Source: a virus. From it: 33,288 nt of DNA. The translations under genes were made by a program, and so were the position numbers. Position 1 is the stretch's first letter. Every line of letters begins with the position of its first letter. Below are positions 1-7,320 of this stretch, one piece after another. The stretch covers positions 1-33,288 of IMG/VR virus record IMGVR_UViG_3300035703_002023; one strand, given 5' to 3'. The notes beneath the pieces were generated by a model. That model made no database searches and was not told where the DNA came from. It saw nothing but the letters and a program-made list of their open reading frames with translations.

Positions 1-592
1 TGTTATCGCCGCAGATAGCGCGTGCTAAAACAAAGTTGTACGGATGGATGTCGTATTCTTCTAGGATTGCCTTAGTGTTTAGGATTTGCTCTTTAACTGG
101 ACGATAAAGAATTGTTTTATCATCGCACAATTGAATAAAATCTTTATCGTTAGAAACAATTACTTTTTGATAATTATAAAATTTTAAATCCTTACACACA
201 AAACCAATAAGATCATCTGCTTCAACACCATCTACCATTAGCTGAACAAGGGGTAAATTATTTAAGTATTCTACGAGTCTTGTCTCTTGCCAAATACGGT
301 TCTTTAATTCGTCTTCTGCGTTAGCTTTTATGTTGCTGTTTAGTGTCAGCGGATTGCGACCCTGTTTATAATCTTTAAAAATGCGTTTGCGTTTTTTGCT
401 ACCACCCTCGCCATCCCAACAAATAAAAACGCGATCAGGGGCGGTAATGCGAACCATCTTTTGCAAGATCTTTAAAAAGCCACGAACCCCGCCAACAGGG
501 ATTTGTTGGGGGGTTAGGCTTGGATCTGCGCTGTAGGCGCGAACAAAAGCGTTAAGCGCATCAATCACTAGAATTCTTTTTTTTGTTTCCAT
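1..592 (-). CDS. rnh: 5'-3' exonuclease / flap endonuclease (T4 RNase H type), N-terminal part
   Basis: The first 197 codons are present and the gene runs off the left edge. The start is the ATG at 592. The protein carries the acidic residues of the FEN/PIN-like 5' nuclease family: D11 in a VIDALNAF strand, D60 in FICWDGEGG, E124/D126/D127 in GVEADDLIG, and D149/D151 in SNDKDFIQL. A basic stretch, RIFKDYKQGR (residues 70-79), resembles the helical arch. The visible end, RAICGDN, looks like the start of the helix-hairpin-helix segment. In T4 this enzyme removes RNA primers and flaps during lagging-strand synthesis. A 74-base gap separates it from the deaminase gene. It could equally be called a T5-type flap nuclease; the missing C-terminus prevents a finer choice. 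Confidence 0.88.
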   Translation of the reverse strand, partial: METKKRILVIDALNAFVRAYSADPSLTPQQIPVGGVRGFLKILQKMVRITAPDRVFICWDGEGGSKKRKRIFKDYKQGRNPLTLNSNIKANAEDELKNRIWQETRLVEYLNNLPLVQLMVDGVEADDLIGFVCKDLKFYNYQKVIVSNDKDFIQLCDDKTILYRPVKEQILNTKAILEEYDIHPYNFVLARAICGDN

Positions 593-666
593 ATTTGTCT
601 ATTAGATCCATTGAAAATTGTAGTCCATAATAGCACAAAACAGAAAACAATAGAAGACCTATTTTT

Positions 667-1104
667 TTAGAGCTTATAAGTTCCCACAGTTTCGCCATCA
701 ACACTATAAAACACCTGAGAAATGCCGCGCTCCTTCATAACCGCATGGCACATACGGCACGGCTTGCTCATGCGATCTTCCTTCTTGCCCTTGCTAGCAC
801 GGGCAACATACATCACTGCGCCTTTAGTCTGTGAACGAGGGACGTTAAGGATCGCCTTAATCTCTGCATGATAAGTAGAAACACCCTTCTCCTCTGGACG
901 ATACTTTGCGCCAATAGAAGAATACTTCTCACTATTAATACCGAAATTAACGATAGCGCCGCCCCGAACGAGCACAGCACCATGACGAAAGTTACCATAA
1001 GTAGAGCACTCGGCCATTTTTTTGGCTAACGAAAGATACCTTCGATTCTTCTTGGAGATCTCACTCTTAGAAATCAGCTGCTCCTGCGGGCCATCGTTAT
1101 CCAT
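667..1104 (-). CDS. dCMP deaminase-like zinc enzyme
   Basis: This is a 145-residue member of the cytidine/deoxycytidylate deaminase superfamily. The zinc site is visible as H79-A-E81 (zinc ligand and catalytic Glu) and P115-C-R-M-C119 (two Cys ligands). In T4-like phages such an enzyme turns dCMP into dUMP for thymidylate synthesis. I chose the ATG at 1104 because GGAGG lies five bases upstream. An ATG at 1137 in the same frame would add 11 residues but places the ribosome site inside the gene. The protein is shorter than T4 dCMP deaminase, and the exact substrate (dCMP, cytidine, or a modified base) cannot be told from motifs. No thymidylate synthase lies in the window. Confidence 0.82.
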   Translation of the reverse strand: MDNDGPQEQLISKSEISKKNRRYLSLAKKMAECSTYGNFRHGAVLVRGGAIVNFGINSEKYSSIGAKYRPEEKGVSTYHAEIKAILNVPRSQTKGAVMYVARASKGKKEDRMSKPCRMCHAVMKERGISQVFYSVDGETVGTYKL

Positions 1105-1158
1105 GCTTTCCTCCAGTTGATAAAAGCATAGTATCACAATGCATTAACTAGCGCAACA

Positions 1159-2325
1159 CTATTCGCATTTGGATTCTAATAATATCATAGATAAATTATT
1201 TAATATTAAACTAGAGCTTTTATCTAAATTAAAACCAGCGCCACCGCTTAAAGCGGCCATAACATTCCAGCGGTGATCAATAACAAATAAGTAAATAGGA
1301 ATATTTAAATCTCTATAATCTTCCGCAAGTTGATTTGGTTCAGTTCGATTCATGTAAAAGTAACGTTGCGGCTCTTCGTCACTAAATATTAAAACTCTTT
1401 TTTCCGATCCTTCTGGGATGTTTAGCAGCAGCGCATCGTTAGGATCTATAATCATTTTTAGCGCATCTAATATGGGCTCTTCTGCAACAGATATATTTAT
1501 TTGCATTTGCCCTAACCTATTGACGAAATTACTAGGATCGCTTATTGGTATCGCTACTCTTGGGTTTGCAAATCGTAAATCTAAAGGGTGCGGGATGGCA
1601 ATAAGAATAAACTTTTGATTTGAATTGCGGTTATTGGTGTTCCAATATACAAAAGCGTCTTTTATCGCATATATGTATTCGGCCATACTGCCAGATAAAT
1701 CTAGGATTACTATATTGTAAACTTCTCTGCCATTAAAACCATTGTCTACAGCGCCATCGCAATCGTTGTCTTTATTGTCGCATAATTCTTTTTGAGGCAA
1801 TATCTGCTTAACGCAAGAACCATATTGACCGTCTATGCATGTTTTTATTCCGGGTCTGCATTCGCCATATAACAAGCTTTGCTGCGAGCCATCGTAACAT
1901 ATCTGTACAGGCACTTTTTCTGGATTATCTGTTATCCCATCGCAGTCATCATCTAATCCATTACACAATTCATCTGTTGGTTTTCTAGCGTTACATTCAC
2001 CCCAAATACCATTTTCGCATATTTGTTCGCCAGCTTCACAAGCAGATGAGCAATTTTTTTTTATGTTATCTGTTTTCCCATCGCAATCGTTGTCTTGATT
2101 GTCACATATTTCTTCAGACGGCGTTACATAATTTACACATACTGGATCTTCCCCGGTTTCTGGATTACAAAAATAAACTCCCGGTTTGCAAACACCAACA
2201 TTCACTGTGTTTGGGTCACCGGGATAACAGGGAAGTCCACAATATTTATAGTCTGTTGTTCTAGATCCAGAGCAATCGCAATTAGTTAATAATGCAATAA
2301 ACAGTAGTCTGAATATTTTTATCAT
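1159..2325 (-). CDS. Putative lipoprotein with three MopE-type Cys/DNDCDG modules and a von Willebrand A domain
   Basis: This 388-residue protein starts with a short hydrophobic signal (about residues 1-15) ending in LLTNC, a plausible but non-standard lipobox with Cys16. Three repeats follow, each with the pattern Gly-x-Cys-x-x-Gly, then Cys, then an acidic loop: DNQDNDCDG (75-83), NGLDDDCDG (122-130) and DNKDNDCDG (183-191). These match the putative metal-binding/MopE copper-binding repeat. From about residue 200 a VWA-like domain begins with YNIVILDLSGSMAE, where D209-x-S211-x-S213 forms a MIDAS metal site. Such combinations are typical of surface proteins of Myxococcota and relatives; I do not know one in a T4-like phage. 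It has its own 91-base leader and is not overlapped by neighbours. A role in lysogenic-type surface modification, superinfection exclusion or adsorption is only a guess. Confidence 0.75.
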   Translation of the reverse strand: MIKIFRLLFIALLTNCDCSGSRTTDYKYCGLPCYPGDPNTVNVGVCKPGVYFCNPETGEDPVCVNYVTPSEEICDNQDNDCDGKTDNIKKNCSSACEAGEQICENGIWGECNARKPTDELCNGLDDDCDGITDNPEKVPVQICYDGSQQSLLYGECRPGIKTCIDGQYGSCVKQILPQKELCDNKDNDCDGAVDNGFNGREVYNIVILDLSGSMAEYIYAIKDAFVYWNTNNRNSNQKFILIAIPHPLDLRFANPRVAIPISDPSNFVNRLGQMQINISVAEEPILDALKMIIDPNDALLLNIPEGSEKRVLIFSDEEPQRYFYMNRTEPNQLAEDYRDLNIPIYLFVIDHRWNVMAALSGGAGFNLDKSSSLILNNLSMILLESKCE

Positions 2326-2416
2326 ATTTTATTTTCTCATGTTGTTATTATTTCTCCTTTCTCCATCTATTACTAATTAGTAGTTTGTAATGAAAAAACG
2401 CTTACCGTTCCGAATA

Positions 2417-3346
2417 TCAATTTAAGATATTAAAATCATTACGCATTTGTATCAAAGCAATGTTTTTTAACTTTGCTTCAACATCTACATCAATTATATT
2501 GTCGCGCATAGCTTGTAATTGATGTTCTGGGATATACCGAATCATTTCGGAGTGCGCTCGCTTTTGATTGTATGCCGCGTTTTCCATGCCGATTTCAGTA
2601 TTTGAAATATGTTGGAGGGGTTTAATTTTACCCCAAGTAACGAGAGTCTGATGAAAAGCATCAGCAAAATCAAGATCGTCCATACCAAAAGTATAGTGAT
2701 GACTATCGAGAACAATAGGAATCCCAGTGCGTTCGCTAATAGCAAGAAGCTGCTTGACATTGTAGCATTTCTCGTCGTTCTCAAGTGTCAGTCGTGATTT
2801 TACATTCTCTGGTAAATAGTTGTAAGTTTCAATAAGCTTCTCGGCACGATTTCCTTTGCCGCCGTGAATGTTGATAGCATAAAACGGAGTGCGATCAAAA
2901 CCCATAGCATCAAAAAGATAGGCATGGTACTCAAGCTCGCGGATGCTGTTTTCGATTACCGATTGCTTGTCACTTGATATGACACAGAACTGGCCGGGAT
3001 GGCATGTGACACGGATGCCGTGTTCGCGGAACCCTCTGCCAGCAGCCGCGAGGTCTTGCTGAATAAGTGCATCGCCTCTTGCAATGTCTCCACAGAATTC
3101 AAAAAGCGGGAATATTGTGCTTGAAATTCTGAAAGATTTGATGTTCTCTCTAACGAGAAAAGGAATTGTTCGCAGGATTTCTTTGACATTGTGACGATAA
3201 GTTTCAAGAATTCGTTCTGTAGAGTATTTTCCATTTTTGTAAGCTCCAAGCTGTAACAGCTTTTCATCAATAACATTCTCGTAAACAACGCTACCATCGC
3301 GCTTAACACGCGGTTCTAAAAATTGACACATCAACCCAAGGGCCAT
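2417..3346 (-). CDS. uvsE: UV-damage endonuclease (UvdE/UvsE family)
   Basis: This 309-residue TIM-barrel repair nuclease nicks DNA 5' to UV photoproducts and some other lesions. Family blocks are clear: LGLMCQFLEPR at the N-terminus, RISSTIFP (73-80), HPGQF (116-120), INIHGGKG (158-165), LENDE (188-192), VLDSHH (212-217) and HISNTE. Candidate metal ligands are H116, H161, E189, D214 and H217. The ATG at 3346 follows AAGGA at proper spacing and lies 14 bases after the previous stop. An upstream ATG at 3376 would overlap that gene. It is the last gene of the nine-gene small-protein operon plus repair enzyme (5583 to 2417). T4 instead uses the unrelated DenV glycosylase, so this is a functional replacement. 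Confidence 0.93.
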   Translation of the reverse strand: MALGLMCQFLEPRVKRDGSVVYENVIDEKLLQLGAYKNGKYSTERILETYRHNVKEILRTIPFLVRENIKSFRISSTIFPLFEFCGDIARGDALIQQDLAAAGRGFREHGIRVTCHPGQFCVISSDKQSVIENSIRELEYHAYLFDAMGFDRTPFYAINIHGGKGNRAEKLIETYNYLPENVKSRLTLENDEKCYNVKQLLAISERTGIPIVLDSHHYTFGMDDLDFADAFHQTLVTWGKIKPLQHISNTEIGMENAAYNQKRAHSEMIRYIPEHQLQAMRDNIIDVDVEAKLKNIALIQMRNDFNILN

Positions 3347-3360
3347 TTTTAATCCTTTTG

Positions 3361-3624
3361 TTAGATATAACTCCAAGTAGCGTTTGGATGACCTGCTAAA
3401 AACTTACGAATTTTTTCTTGGTGTTCAAGGATTTCTTCTTTATCTGCTTTTGATAAAGTTTTTCTACCATCTTTGCGCCAGACCTTTAGCCACTCAATAT
3501 AAAGTTCAAAGATTTTATCTTTGGTTTTGCCTTCAAGGATACGCATAGTGTCGTTAGTTGGAGTTTGATAAAGCCTGCACTCGCATGCAGAAACATCGTC
3601 ATTGAGAGTTAGATTCAGACTCAT
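3361..3624 (-). CDS. Hypothetical protein, 87 aa
   Basis: I do not recognise this protein. It is mainly charged and helical in its second half (residues 30-75), with two Cys close together near the N-terminus (SACECRLY). Its start overlaps the stop of the preceding gene as ATGA, which indicates translational coupling, and it ends 14 bases before the UV endonuclease start. Its reality rests on this packing and the absence of a competing frame. Confidence 0.6.
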   Translation of the reverse strand: MSLNLTLNDDVSACECRLYQTPTNDTMRILEGKTKDKIFELYIEWLKVWRKDGRKTLSKADKEEILEHQEKIRKFLAGHPNATWSYI

Positions 3625-3824
3625 TGGATCACCTCACCTTCTTGAAAGATTACCACTTCTATGATTCCCTTACAAGCTTTCTTTGGAGGATCGTGAACTA
3701 TTTTTTTATAGATTACTGGGCCTTTGTTGAGTAATCTCTGCATTCGCTTTTCGGCGTATTTTAAATCGCAACGATCACGCCCTTCTTGGGTGTTGTGCGA
3801 ATGACCTTTTTGACATGGATGCAT
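3621..3824 (-). CDS. Small Cys/His-containing hypothetical protein, 67 aa
   Basis: The N-terminus, MHPCQKGHSHNTQEGRDRC, has Cys4, His7, His9 and Cys19, which could hold one zinc ion; the rest is basic, with a second Cys in KKACKG. I do not recognise the family. It sits two bases after the previous stop and overlaps the next start by four bases, so it belongs to the same transcript. The ribosome-binding site is a weak A-rich stretch. Confidence 0.55.
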   Translation of the reverse strand: MHPCQKGHSHNTQEGRDRCDLKYAEKRMQRLLNKGPVIYKKIVHDPPKKACKGIIEVVIFQEGEVIQ

Positions 3825-3826
3825 AA

Positions 3827-4096
3827 TTATTTTTTCTTTTTAGGTTCAGATGAGCCTATCTCTGGTCTTTCATAACCAATGTCTCTGTCTCTTATTCCCG
3901 TTTCAAATTGCATCCAAGAATCCATGACCTTACGGCACGTTTGACAAGTATACATTAACCAAATACTTTTTGATTGATAGCCAAGAGGTCGCAAATCTTG
4001 CTCCCATTTTGGCTGATGTGGTTTTCCTACTTTGCCTTTACACCATTTCCGAGTATTTTTCTTCGCTTTGTGTTTCGGGCTTTCATGATCAGTCAT
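3827..4096 (-). CDS. Small zinc-ribbon-like protein, 89 aa
   Basis: The ATG at 4096 has AAAGGA upstream and begins two bases after the preceding stop; an in-frame start at 4177 would overlap that gene by 79 bases. The protein is very basic. It contains KNTRKWCKGKVGKPHQPKWE in its first third and TCQTCRKVMDSW further on, giving a Cys-x8-His/Cys-x2-Cys set consistent with one zinc finger. The RKWCKGKVG-x-x-H block resembles small zinc-finger proteins that I recall from many other phages, function unknown. The C-terminus is PKKKK, suggesting nucleic-acid contact. Confidence 0.62.
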   Translation of the reverse strand: MTDHESPKHKAKKNTRKWCKGKVGKPHQPKWEQDLRPLGYQSKSIWLMYTCQTCRKVMDSWMQFETGIRDRDIGYERPEIGSSEPKKKK

Positions 4097-4098
4097 TC

Positions 4099-4299
4099 TT
4101 AATCCTTTGCCGGATTCTTGAGCCAGCCCTTCATAACATGAAAGTACCCCGATTCGCAAGCACAAGTTATTGAACAAAATGCTTTGCCACCATAATCATC
4201 TGTAACTTCGACTTCTCGATGTGGCCGCATTTCATCGGGATTATCCCAATTAATTCGGCGTTGGTCACAGGTTGGATTACCGCATTTTATTTTTTTCAT
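4099..4299 (-). CDS. Small CxxxxC/CxxxC zinc-finger-like protein, 66 aa
   Basis: The sequence MKKIKCGNPTCDQ has Cys6 and Cys11, and GKAFCSITCACESGYFH has three more Cys and a His, giving a probable treble-clef or ribbon-like zinc site. The start has GAGGGCAA just upstream. The gene overlaps the end of the preceding 57-residue gene by 23 bases in another frame. Function unknown; it is one of several adjacent Cys-rich mini-proteins. Confidence 0.58.
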   Translation of the reverse strand: MKKIKCGNPTCDQRRINWDNPDEMRPHREVEVTDDYGGKAFCSITCACESGYFHVMKGWLKNPAKD

Positions 4300-4450
4300 T
4301 TGCCCTCATCATGCATTCTTGTGAACAATAATTACCATCTTCACCGCACATAATAACTGTACCGGGAATTACAAGAGTGCAACGGTTAAAAGCTCCACAA
4401 TTGCATGCGTGCCAATCTTTATGCCAAGTACAATCTTCTTTGTGTTCCAT
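4277..4450 (-). CDS. Tiny Cys-rich protein, 57 aa
   Basis: I found this gene by reading the 150-base gap between its neighbours. The ATG at 4450 shares one base with the stop of the preceding gene (TAATG) and the frame stays open to TAA at 4277. The product has seven Cys and three His in 57 residues: Cys7, His10, His14, Cys16, Cys18, Cys24, Cys35, Cys42 and Cys46, with a CxxxC pair in NYCSQECMM. This is enough for one or two zinc ions. It overlaps the next gene by 23 bases. The Cys/His spacing and the tight coupling are the only evidence; the family is unknown. Confidence 0.55.
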   Translation of the reverse strand: MEHKEDCTWHKDWHACNCGAFNRCTLVIPGTVIMCGEDGNYCSQECMMRANEKNKMR

Positions 4451-4668
4451 TAGATAGTTCCTAAATCTTCTAACAATAGTTTATCTGACGGTTCATAAGT
4501 TATTGAAGCGTTAAAAAGATAACTTGGGTAAAGATCACTATAAATAAAATTAGTTCCGCAAGTCTCATTGATCTCTTCCTTGAACTTACCAAAAGAAATT
4601 TCTCCCGTCAAGTATCTTTGGAGGGGACCATCAATAAAATCTTTAATAAGTTTTTCTTTGTCAGTCAT
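4450..4668 (-). CDS. Hypothetical protein, 72 aa
   Basis: This is a small acidic protein with a helical N-terminal half (KEKLIKDFIDGPLQRYLTG), not recognised. Its ATG overlaps the end of the Api92-like gene by eight bases, with GGAAG as ribosome site, and its TAA overlaps the next ATG by one base. Coupled translation with both neighbours is likely. Confidence 0.55.
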   Translation of the reverse strand: MTDKEKLIKDFIDGPLQRYLTGEISFGKFKEEINETCGTNFIYSDLYPSYLFNASITYEPSDKLLLEDLGTI

Positions 4669-5173
4669 TGTTTTCTTCCTGCTCTTTTACAAATTCTTCC
4701 CATTCTTCTTCTCCTTCAAATCGTTTGTAACGCTCCTCAAATTCTGGATCGCCATACTCATACTTATTATAATCAACTACTCCATTAAAAGCTTCGTGTT
4801 CCCCACAGTGTAGCCAACCTTCGTCTTCAAACTCCATTGTAAATTCTAAATGTGGATACTTTTCAGCTACTAGCTTAAACCATCCATATGGTTCGTCCCA
4901 AGCAGTATAAAATCTATAATGTAGGTAATGGCGAACAAAAGTTTCATCATCTTCGTCTGGAACGCTATAAAAATCATGCTCGCTATCGCAAGCATTCCAT
5001 TTTGTTCCCCACTGGCCTACATGCCAGCTACTTTTATTTTCACCTTCTGGTACGGGCGGTGTGGCTTTAAAAAAATCAAGCGCCCGATCTTCGCCTTTAT
5101 TTTCTTCATAAAAAGCTTGCAGCTCTTCTTGTTTCCCATAGAGTCGTAGGTTACAATATGTGTGATTAGCCAT
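4661..5173 (-). CDS. Api92-like ferredoxin-fold protein (DUF1281 type), 170 aa
   Basis: The protein begins MANHTYCNLRLYGK and carries HVGQWGTKWNACD, a run of aromatic and acidic residues including YTAWDEPYGWF, and LEFTMEFEDEGW. This is the pattern I know from Api92/YubB-like proteins of phages and plasmids, small ferredoxin-like folds of unknown function. The ATG at 5173 follows GAGGAG at seven bases; a further upstream ATG at 5188 would include that site. The C-terminus is strongly acidic. It overlaps both adjacent genes by eight bases. Confidence 0.68.
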   Translation of the reverse strand: MANHTYCNLRLYGKQEELQAFYEENKGEDRALDFFKATPPVPEGENKSSWHVGQWGTKWNACDSEHDFYSVPDEDDETFVRHYLHYRFYTAWDEPYGWFKLVAEKYPHLEFTMEFEDEGWLHCGEHEAFNGVVDYNKYEYGDPEFEERYKRFEGEEEWEEFVKEQEENND

Positions 5174-5366
5174 TGACAATCTCCTCAACGATAGAAGTAT
5201 CTTTGCATTTATCCCAGTTGCCTGATCGCTTTAGATAATCTTTACCGCCATCTACAGCGATGTTACCGCATTTGCAGAATTTAAAGTCGTGACGATGTAC
5301 GGATTCAATTTCTTCCATGCACACAAGGCACTTAACACTGTTGCGAATAATCTTTTCACGCTTCAT
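5166..5366 (-). CDS. Small zinc-finger-like phage protein, 66 aa
   Basis: The core reads VKCLVCMEEIESVHRHDFKF then CKCGNIAVDGGKDYL. Two CxxC/CxC pairs around a HRHDF block suggest one zinc ion. The CxC-G-x-x-A-V-D-G-G-x-x-Y-L block is familiar to me from many short phage proteins (I believe the DUF7695 group), function unknown. I chose the ATG at 5366 because GGAGG lies six bases before it. It overlaps the upstream gene by 11 bases and the downstream one by eight. Confidence 0.65.
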   Translation of the reverse strand: MKREKIIRNSVKCLVCMEEIESVHRHDFKFCKCGNIAVDGGKDYLKRSGNWDKCKDTSIVEEIVNG

Positions 5367-5583
5367 CGGCAGCCTCCAGATCATACTTTACACTATCTAG
5401 CGCGGCTTGTCTAGCCTCTTCTATTGAGTCAGATTCGCCTTTCTCCTCAACTTTGACATGCCACCAGTATTTACCGCTATCTAGCGGTCCACCAATGATA
5501 ATTTTAATTGGTCCGTTGTCACCAATCATTTTAATTTTTTTAGCGTATTCAAGATTAATCGTAGACCATTCAAGTTTAGCCAT
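5356..5583 (-). CDS. Hypothetical protein, 75 aa
   Basis: This is the first gene of the small-gene operon, starting seven bases after the HNH gene stop with AGGA upstream. The sequence looks like a small alpha/beta fold: GPIKIIIGGP, then KYWWHVKVEEKG, then an acidic helix with EEARQAALDSVKYDLEAADEA. I do not recognise a family. Confidence 0.55.
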   Translation of the reverse strand: MAKLEWSTINLEYAKKIKMIGDNGPIKIIIGGPLDSGKYWWHVKVEEKGESDSIEEARQAALDSVKYDLEAADEA

Positions 5584-5590
5584 AGATGTC

Positions 5591-6028
5591 CTATTCTAAC
5601 GAAATAATTTTATTGAGTTCTAAACGTTTAATATAAAAATTATTTTGTTTTGGGGTAACCCATCTTAAGTTATCTATATGATTATTAAAGGGGTTTGCGT
5701 CGATATGATCTACTATTAGCAGTTCTTTAATTAGATTTTTTATTTCTTCTGGTGTTCTTTGCCAAATTTCTAAACTTACTGGGGGGTATAGATCAATCGG
5801 CTTGAATGCTGTCGCAACAAGCCTATGCACTTTCATATATTTATTTTTTTTGTTTATTCGCAAATGAACAGATTCGCAATTGCCTCTTTGCAAATAAATT
5901 TCTTTATTTTTCTTTAAAGGCTTATCTTTTTTTCTTACGTTACCAAAATTAGAAACAAAATAATCTTCATAAACAATATTATCAATAATTATTTGTTTCC
6001 AAATTTCTTCTTGTGCCGCTTGTTCCAT
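5591..6028 (-). CDS. HNH endonuclease with NUMOD4-like N-terminus
   Basis: The 145-residue protein opens with a NUMOD4-like segment (about 8-32: EIWKQIIIDNIVYEDYFVSN then FGNVRK). The HNH core follows: KVHRLVATAF (66-75), VDHIDANPFNNHIDNLRWVT (106-125) and N129/N130, with H108 and N120 in the expected active-site places. About 30 residues separate the first His block from the second. Such free-standing enzymes are selfish homing nucleases common in T4-like phages. It lies between the terminator of the structural gene at 6090-7271 and the small-gene operon. I see no good Shine-Dalgarno before its ATG: only the GGGG of the terminator stem and a U-rich tract precede it. Confidence 0.85.
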   Translation of the reverse strand: MEQAAQEEIWKQIIIDNIVYEDYFVSNFGNVRKKDKPLKKNKEIYLQRGNCESVHLRINKKNKYMKVHRLVATAFKPIDLYPPVSLEIWQRTPEEIKNLIKELLIVDHIDANPFNNHIDNLRWVTPKQNNFYIKRLELNKIISLE

Positions 6029-6039
6029 ATAATAAAAAG

Positions 6040-6069
6040 CCCCACTGCCTAGATATTAGCACAGTGGGG
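6040..6069 (-). terminator. Factor-independent terminator after the 393-aa structural gene
   Basis: An eight-base-pair perfect stem (CCCCACTG / CAGTGGGG) with a 14-base loop is followed on the minus strand by CTTTTTATT. It lies 20 bases after the stop of the structural gene and 12 bases before the HNH start. Confidence 0.85.
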
Positions 6070-6089
6070 TAAAACTGTAAAGCTAGTTT

Positions 6090-7271
6090 TTAGTGATCTT
6101 CTACCCAAGTAAAGCAAGCTGTAGCGTCTGTATCCAGAGTCGATAGAGCACTAATAGTAAGAGTGTCAGTTGGTTGTATAAATAAGTTTAAAGTTTCGGC
6201 GTCGATTGTGAACGAAGACGATTTACCTAGTGAGAAAATAGTTACAAGACTTCCACCAGTGACAGTAGTACCTGCTGTATCAAATTGCATTACTGAATTA
6301 TTTGTATGAACGTTTGTATATGAAGGAGTTCCACCAAGTGTAGCATTTTTTGTTATTTCAAATACTGTTGGTTTGTTTCCTTCGCAAGCTATTGAAATAA
6401 AAAGCACTTTTGATGGGATCTTATTATTAAAACCTTCATATGTTGTTAGACTTTTTAAAGTTAACACGCTTGTTTTAGTATTTGCTGCCACTGTTTTTGT
6501 GTGCGATTTAGCAAAACGTGGACCGCTATATACTAATTGCCCTTCGACATAACCAAGCATGGACGCTGTTTTAATTTGAGGAGATGACCCTGTGCCATAA
6601 TTTGTGACTTTTGCCCACATTGGATTACTGCCAAAGCGAGTAGATGGAATAGTGTTTTGATTACCGTAATCAATTCGGTGAAATTCTGTCAATAAACTGC
6701 TGTTTTGGTTTTCAATATTAAAGTGTATAGCGCCATATCCAAGCCATTGATATTGGATTTCGTAAACGTTGCCTTTTGTTGGATCTAAAATCATTCGCGA
6801 TTCGCCTTGCCCATCGAGCGTATCGGTGCTAAATTGATTTTGCAAAGTCCAATAATCAATTCCATTATTACGACGCATGACCCCGAATTGACTTCCGCTC
6901 ATTCCAACGAAATAGCCATTTTCATCATCGCCAATACCATAAATTTGTGTTGACGTTGTTGCGCCTGTCATAAACATAGCAGAAAAACGTACAGCGTTTC
7001 CCTGCCCAGTTCTTAATTTAATAAATTTTCTGCTTCTTAACTGAGCGTAACTACCGCTTGAAGCAGAACATTGCATCACAAGATTACCGGAAACCGTTGT
7101 TAACGTACCAGATAAACTTGATGTCATAAAAATTTCGCTATTAATATTATAATTAAAATCAGTCTGCACGATTGGCGTAATTTCTGCAATCATTGTTTCG
7201 CCATATGCAGTTTTTAAATCGCTTGTAGTAACATCTAAATTATCAAAATCGCTTCTCGCAAACCCCGCCAT
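6090..7271 (-). CDS. Beta-rich virion structural protein, possible fibre or minor capsid component
   Basis: This 393-residue protein has no catalytic motifs. It is rich in Ser, Thr, Gly and aromatic residues, with blocks such as LRTGQGNAVRFSAMF, QIYGIGDDENGYFVGM, MILDPTKGNVYEIQYQWLGY, GAIHFNIEN and EFHRIDYGN. I recall these from a widespread phage structural family that folds as a lectin-like or jelly-roll unit; the exact position in the virion is unknown. The ATG at 7271 follows GGAGG at nine bases; an upstream frame extension to 7313 would include that site. It is a single-gene unit between two terminators, with a CTAATTAT box 25 bases upstream. It sits among replication genes, far from the other structural genes. 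Confidence 0.7.
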   Translation of the reverse strand: MAGFARSDFDNLDVTTSDLKTAYGETMIAEITPIVQTDFNYNINSEIFMTSSLSGTLTTVSGNLVMQCSASSGSYAQLRSRKFIKLRTGQGNAVRFSAMFMTGATTSTQIYGIGDDENGYFVGMSGSQFGVMRRNNGIDYWTLQNQFSTDTLDGQGESRMILDPTKGNVYEIQYQWLGYGAIHFNIENQNSSLLTEFHRIDYGNQNTIPSTRFGSNPMWAKVTNYGTGSSPQIKTASMLGYVEGQLVYSGPRFAKSHTKTVAANTKTSVLTLKSLTTYEGFNNKIPSKVLFISIACEGNKPTVFEITKNATLGGTPSYTNVHTNNSVMQFDTAGTTVTGGSLVTIFSLGKSSSFTIDAETLNLFIQPTDTLTISALSTLDTDATACFTWVEDH

Positions 7272-7296
7272 AGAATATTCCCTCCGCTCTATTCTA

Positions 7297-7304
7297 ATAA
7301 TTAG
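7297..7304 (-). promoter_or_regulatory. Candidate late promoter box (CTAATTAT)
   Basis: The box differs by one base from the CTACTTAT box seen before other structural genes and ends 25 bases before the ATG at 7271, just after the uvsX terminator. Motif comparison by eye only. Confidence 0.35.
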
Positions 7305-7320
7305 TTTACGCAAAGTAAAA

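Noticed and set aside
1105-1158. Sigma-70-like promoter (TTGCGC, TACTAT) before the deaminase gene
   Set aside because: Only three and four of six consensus bases match; not better than expected by chance in AT-rich DNA.
2376-2383. CTACTAAT on the minus strand before the MopE/VWA gene as another late box
   Set aside because: One mismatch and 51 bases from the ATG; it sits in a small palindrome (ACTAATTAGT), so the match is too weak.
2394-2412. Terminator after the UV endonuclease gene (GTAAGCG followed by TTTTTT on the minus strand)
   Set aside because: Only about four base pairs can form in the stem, too weak to call despite the T run.
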